10,256 bases of DNA, taken from Fragilaria radians (Eukaryota; Bacillariophyta; Fragilariophyceae; Fragilariales; Fragilariaceae). The notes beneath the pieces are model-generated. The model searched no databases. It was not told the origin of the DNA and saw nothing but the letters and a program-made list of their open reading frames with translations. The stretch is taken from assembly GCA_900642245.1 (NCBI GenBank), contig CAAAJI010000975.1, positions 7,647 to 17,902 on the forward strand, given 5' to 3'. This document shows positions 7,914 to 10,256 of this stretch, one piece after another. Position 1 is the first letter of the stretch. Each line of letters begins with the position of its first letter. Position numbers and translations under genes: made by a program.

Positions 7914-8109
7914 ATCGCTAAACTGAAATGACGCTCGGGGAAGTTATGACATTACGCTTCATCCACTCTTTCGTTACGCAGAATCGAGCGAATAGGAGAC
8001 TTGAGACACAGTGTCGATCTGACATTAGATATTCAGAGGGAGATAATGCAGTACTGAAAATGTGAGAAATTCGGATACAATTGTTGATTGTAAACAGAGA
8101 CCTGTAGTT

Positions 8110-8310
8110 GATGTTTACAGACGTCGAATCATAATAAATGCACGTTTTTCAACATTGAAAAAATCTTCAGTAGGAATCCGACTGTATTTGGATATCAGTG
8201 CTAAATCATAATCATCTTCAATTACATCTGAGAAGAATGAGAAAAGCGCTTGACTTACCTCATTCATGGAGGGAATTCATCTCCAGAATTCAGTTGTGAA
8301 AGAGATTCAT
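8110..8310 (-). pseudogene. Gypsy RNase H-integrase linker remnant
   Basis: ESLSQLNSGDEFPP (8308 downward) matches the VADALSRL...D.EFPP stretch that follows RNase H in gypsy elements. After a frame change, NEVSQALFSFFSDVIEDDYD continues into LALISKYSRIPTEDFF, about 51 open codons, resembling the linker before the integrase zinc-binding domain. Further down, CHNFPERHFSLAI (about 7919-7960) weakly recalls the YHN.L.HPG.TR...I zinc-binding start. Confidence 0.5.
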
Positions 8311-8499
8311 TGAATGGCTGTTGTAGGAGTACTTCGAATTTTCAACTAACAGTTTTCCCGGGCCCTGTAGGGACTTGTAGTACAGTAATCGAGGCCAGTT
8401 TGACGCGACGTGCCATTTTCTGTTGACCGTTTGTTTGACAAATACTCTTCTGAGCTCCTACTTCAATCTAAATGTGTTTATTGGTTATGTCCTCTCTGA

Positions 8500-8700
8500 C
8501 TAAGGCCCAGAAGTATGTCTCAAATTCACGTAGAGCTTCAACAATTGACAGTAGCTCTTTTTCAAATTTGAAGGAACTTGGCTAAGCCTACGGGAATAAA
8601 GAGCAAGGTTGATTTTCTTGAGAAATAATACCTCCAAATTGGAACTTAGATGCATCCATATAAATATGGAATAGTGTTGTGTACTCAGGATAAGCTAGGG
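8500..8700 (-). pseudogene. Gypsy RNase H domain remnant
   Basis: LAYPEYTTLFHIYMDASKF (8697 downward) followed by QFGGIISQENQP is a close match to the start of Ty3/gypsy RNase H (LAYPD...F..YTDAS..QLG.VISQ.G.P). The first catalytic Asp is kept at 8654-8656. Two stops interrupt the region of the SRKL block, after which KFEKELLSIVEALREFETYFW (in the same frame, shortened by one to two residues at the stop region) matches the EKELLSIVE.L.EF block. This is the strongest single identification in the element. Confidence 0.8.
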
Positions 8701-8779
8701 TAACCTGAGGTGACATAGATTCTTCAGTATCTGTTGCATTTCTCTTCAAGGTAAGCTCCAGTTCATCCGATTGAAGCTT

Positions 8780-9095
8780 GCCATTTATGATCTTGTAAGA
8801 ATCATGTTCATTGCTGATGTCATAATTTCAAAAATTGAAGTCACTTTGCATTGGGTACTGAAAGCAGGGATGTGATATGATGTTTCTGCTGACCCAGTAG
8901 TTATGAAAGAGCCTGTTTTGTTTTCTATTTTATTGCTTGTTGATTAATACTTGTTGTAGGGTTGATACAAAGTTCACAGATTAATCCTTAAGAACAAGCA
9001 GTCTCCATTAGGCAGCATACTAGTTGGTGAGCATGGGTCCCTTTGATTCTTAAAGGTAAGACAATCTCAGACTTTAATTCCCTGGGAGACATTAC
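8780..9095 (-). pseudogene. Gypsy aspartic protease remnant
   Basis: EIVLPLRIKGTHAHQLV then CCLMETACS matches the retroviral-type protease start with the DTG active site, here decayed to ETA (about 8997-9005). In another frame KTGSFITTGSAETSYHIPAF then STQCKVTSIFEIM matches the central strands, and MNMILTRS (about 8785-8808) matches the MI.GRDL end. Active-site loss and frameshifts make it nonfunctional. Confidence 0.6.
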
Positions 9096-9245
9096 TTCAC
9101 CTTCTTTGAAACCTTTCACAGTCATTTAATTAATGCCATCCTTCAAAAAGTCATTATCAAGACGTTCCTTCAACTACTTTAACATAGCAAATATTCTCTG
9201 TCTTAAATAGAATAAAAGTTGATTTGACATCTGTTATCTTAATTG

Positions 9246-9290
9246 AAGCAAATATGTCTTGTGCAAGGAGTCACCATAAGTAGGTGCGCA
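9246..9290 (-). pseudogene. Degenerate gag zinc-knuckle-like motif
   Basis: CAPTYGDSLHKTYLL has the spacing C...(H)G...H.T..(C) seen in the gag end of this gypsy group, with the first His changed to Tyr and the last Cys to Leu. It lies about 240 bases upstream (minus sense) of the protease active site, where the knuckle is expected. Weak on its own; position supports it. Confidence 0.35.
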
Positions 9291-9350
9291 TGGAATCAAG
9301 CATCGGGGGTCACTCTGCTTCCTCAAGTATCAGAAAGCTATGATTCTAAT

Positions 9351-9616
9351 AGTGTAACTACCTCATCCTGCTAACGTGCACTGGCTCTCAAATTTAGTTT
9401 TGAGATAGAGTTGCGATAACATTAAGCTTCATCTGTCCTAAAGAAGTATATGAGGAAATTATCCTTGTTAATAGAAGCAAGAAGAGTTGCGACATTACAT
9501 TGCAACATCAACTGATGCCTTCCACGGAATGATTTCGAATTCACTTTCAAGGAGAGAAATATTTTCAAATTCCGAACTCCGTTTGCATTCGGCATCATAA
9601 TTTTGAGAAGAAAACA
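9351..9616 (+). promoter_or_regulatory. Upstream region of the PPR gene
   Basis: Between the last recognisable gypsy trace and the PPR start there is no gene. It must contain the promoter and 5' UTR of the PPR gene, and may contain gag or LTR residue of the gypsy copy. No clear motif stands out. Confidence 0.4.
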
Positions 9617-10256
9617 ATGTTGTCAATTACGACGGGTTTTCTTTTCGTTGGCATTCTTCCTTCCACTATCATGGCATTTCTTACTTCATCATCTTCTCTA
9701 GGAAAATGGTTACAAATACCGAACATAAATGAGTATGGATTACAGGTTACATCATCGAAATATCCGACAAGGATCGATATGTCACAAGATGTTGCAAGGC
9801 CCTCAAATTTTTATAAAAGGAAACCAAAGCGTGACATCAATCTAAACTACGATGAAATAATCGGCAATAATCGTTGGAAAGAAGCTGAAAGGATAGAGGC
9901 GAGAATGGCTATTGCTTTGGAAAAAATGAATGACAAAGGTTTTGACGACACTCCACAGAGAATTACCTTTCCATCCGTTCGAGAATGTAATTCGGCTATG
10001 GCAGCGTTTGGAGACGGTGGAAACTTCTTACGGGCTCTGGGCCTTTTTTTGAAGATGAGGAAGGCAGCCACAATGGCTCATGCAAAGAAAAATATTCTTA
10101 TACCTTGGAATCCTCCTATACCAACATTAGTGACCTACTCAACTTTAATGTCACGAGCTGTTGCGGTTGGAAAGGAACGTTTGGCTTTACGATTATGGTA
10201 TCTGATGAAAACACAACCCTCTTTCTTCACCAAAGTTCCGTCAAGTAGATACACAA
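9617..10256 (+). CDS. Plastid-targeted pentatricopeptide repeat (PPR) protein, 3' end beyond window
   Basis: From the ATG (context AACAATGT) the frame is open for 213 codons to the last base, so the gene is cut by the window. Residues 1-20 form a signal peptide (MLSITTGFLFVGILPSTIMA) followed by FLTSSSSLGK, an ASAFAP-like site with Phe at +1 and a Ser-rich transit region, predicting the plastid stroma. A charged segment (60-110, with RWKEAERIEARMAIALEKM) precedes helical repeats: residues 119-150 (CNSAMAAFGDGGNFLRALGL) and 168-199 (PTLVTYSTLMSRAVAVGKER then LALRLWYLMK) fit the 35-residue PPR helix pair (..YN.LI.A..K.G....AL.LF..M). PPR proteins bind organelle RNA one base per repeat and act in processing, stability or translation. 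The linker between the two repeats (AHAKKNILIPWNPPIP) is longer than usual, as in many algal PPRs. The transcript it acts on cannot be told. Confidence 0.82.
   Translation, partial: MLSITTGFLFVGILPSTIMAFLTSSSSLGKWLQIPNINEYGLQVTSSKYPTRIDMSQDVARPSNFYKRKPKRDINLNYDEIIGNNRWKEAERIEARMAIALEKMNDKGFDDTPQRITFPSVRECNSAMAAFGDGGNFLRALGLFLKMRKAATMAHAKKNILIPWNPPIPTLVTYSTLMSRAVAVGKERLALRLWYLMKTQPSFFTKVPSSRYT

Larger units (their letters stand above)
7914..9350 (-). mobile_element. Decayed Ty3/gypsy retrotransposon, internally deleted
   Basis: Read on the minus strand from about 9350 downward, traces of a gypsy polyprotein appear in the correct order: a degenerate zinc knuckle, an aspartic protease, RNase H, the RNase H-integrase linker and perhaps the start of the integrase zinc-binding region. 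Frames shift repeatedly and stops interrupt each domain, so the copy is dead. The reverse transcriptase, normally about 300 residues between protease and RNase H, is missing: protease-end similarity stops near 8730 and RNase H begins near 8697. The integrase core is also absent, since the element appears to be cut near 7914 beside the orphan ELM2-like frame. LTRs were not found. Ends are approximate. Confidence 0.75.

Noticed and set aside
9480..9616. LTR of the gypsy relic next to the PPR gene
   Set aside because: No second copy and no matching TG...CA ends could be found by eye, so no LTR is claimed.
9847..10071. 74-codon minus-strand frame
   Set aside because: It is antisense to the PPR coding frame, which has targeting and repeat signatures.

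Overview
The window looks like nuclear DNA of a diatom or a close stramenopile alga. Two predicted proteins begin with a signal peptide followed by an ASAFAP-type cleavage site (VAFAP and MAFLT), the hallmark of import into a secondary red plastid. One gene carries a 74-nt GT-AG intron. The genes are compact and closely packed, with Ser- and Asn-rich low-complexity tracts, and there is no sign of bacterial operon structure.

Layout: 1-1614 is AT-rich DNA without a credible gene. 1615-2498 (-) is a two-exon gene for a plastid-targeted membrane protein resembling the DUF2854 family; a perfect CRE palindrome (TGACGTCA) lies 118 nt upstream of its start. 2805-4220 (-) encodes a membrane-anchored protein with a C-terminal PH-like domain. 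It is divergently arranged, about 81 bp apart, with 4302-4835 (+), a small signal-peptide plus single-TM protein. That gene converges on 4974-6392 (-), a type II membrane protein with an SGNH/GDSL-hydrolase-like domain and a beta-rich C-terminal region.

From about 6.8 to 9.5 kb the DNA is a retrotransposon graveyard. A Ty1/copia RNase H tail relic lies on + (about 6840-7190). A short orphan reading frame with an ELM2-like IGSEYQ motif follows (7677-7913, +). Next comes a decayed Ty3/gypsy element on - (about 7914-9350), in which zinc-knuckle, protease, RNase H and RNase H-integrase linker traces are in the right order but the reverse transcriptase is missing. The window ends inside a plastid-targeted pentatricopeptide-repeat (PPR) protein gene (9617-10256+, +), whose frame is open to the last base.

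The host genes do not form an obvious pathway. Two plastid proteins (DUF2854-like and PPR) and two endomembrane or surface proteins flank the retroelement cluster. I see no convincing novel defence or biosynthetic system; the points of most interest are the degenerate retroelements, the CRE site, the atypical SGNH active site and the orphan ELM2-like frame.
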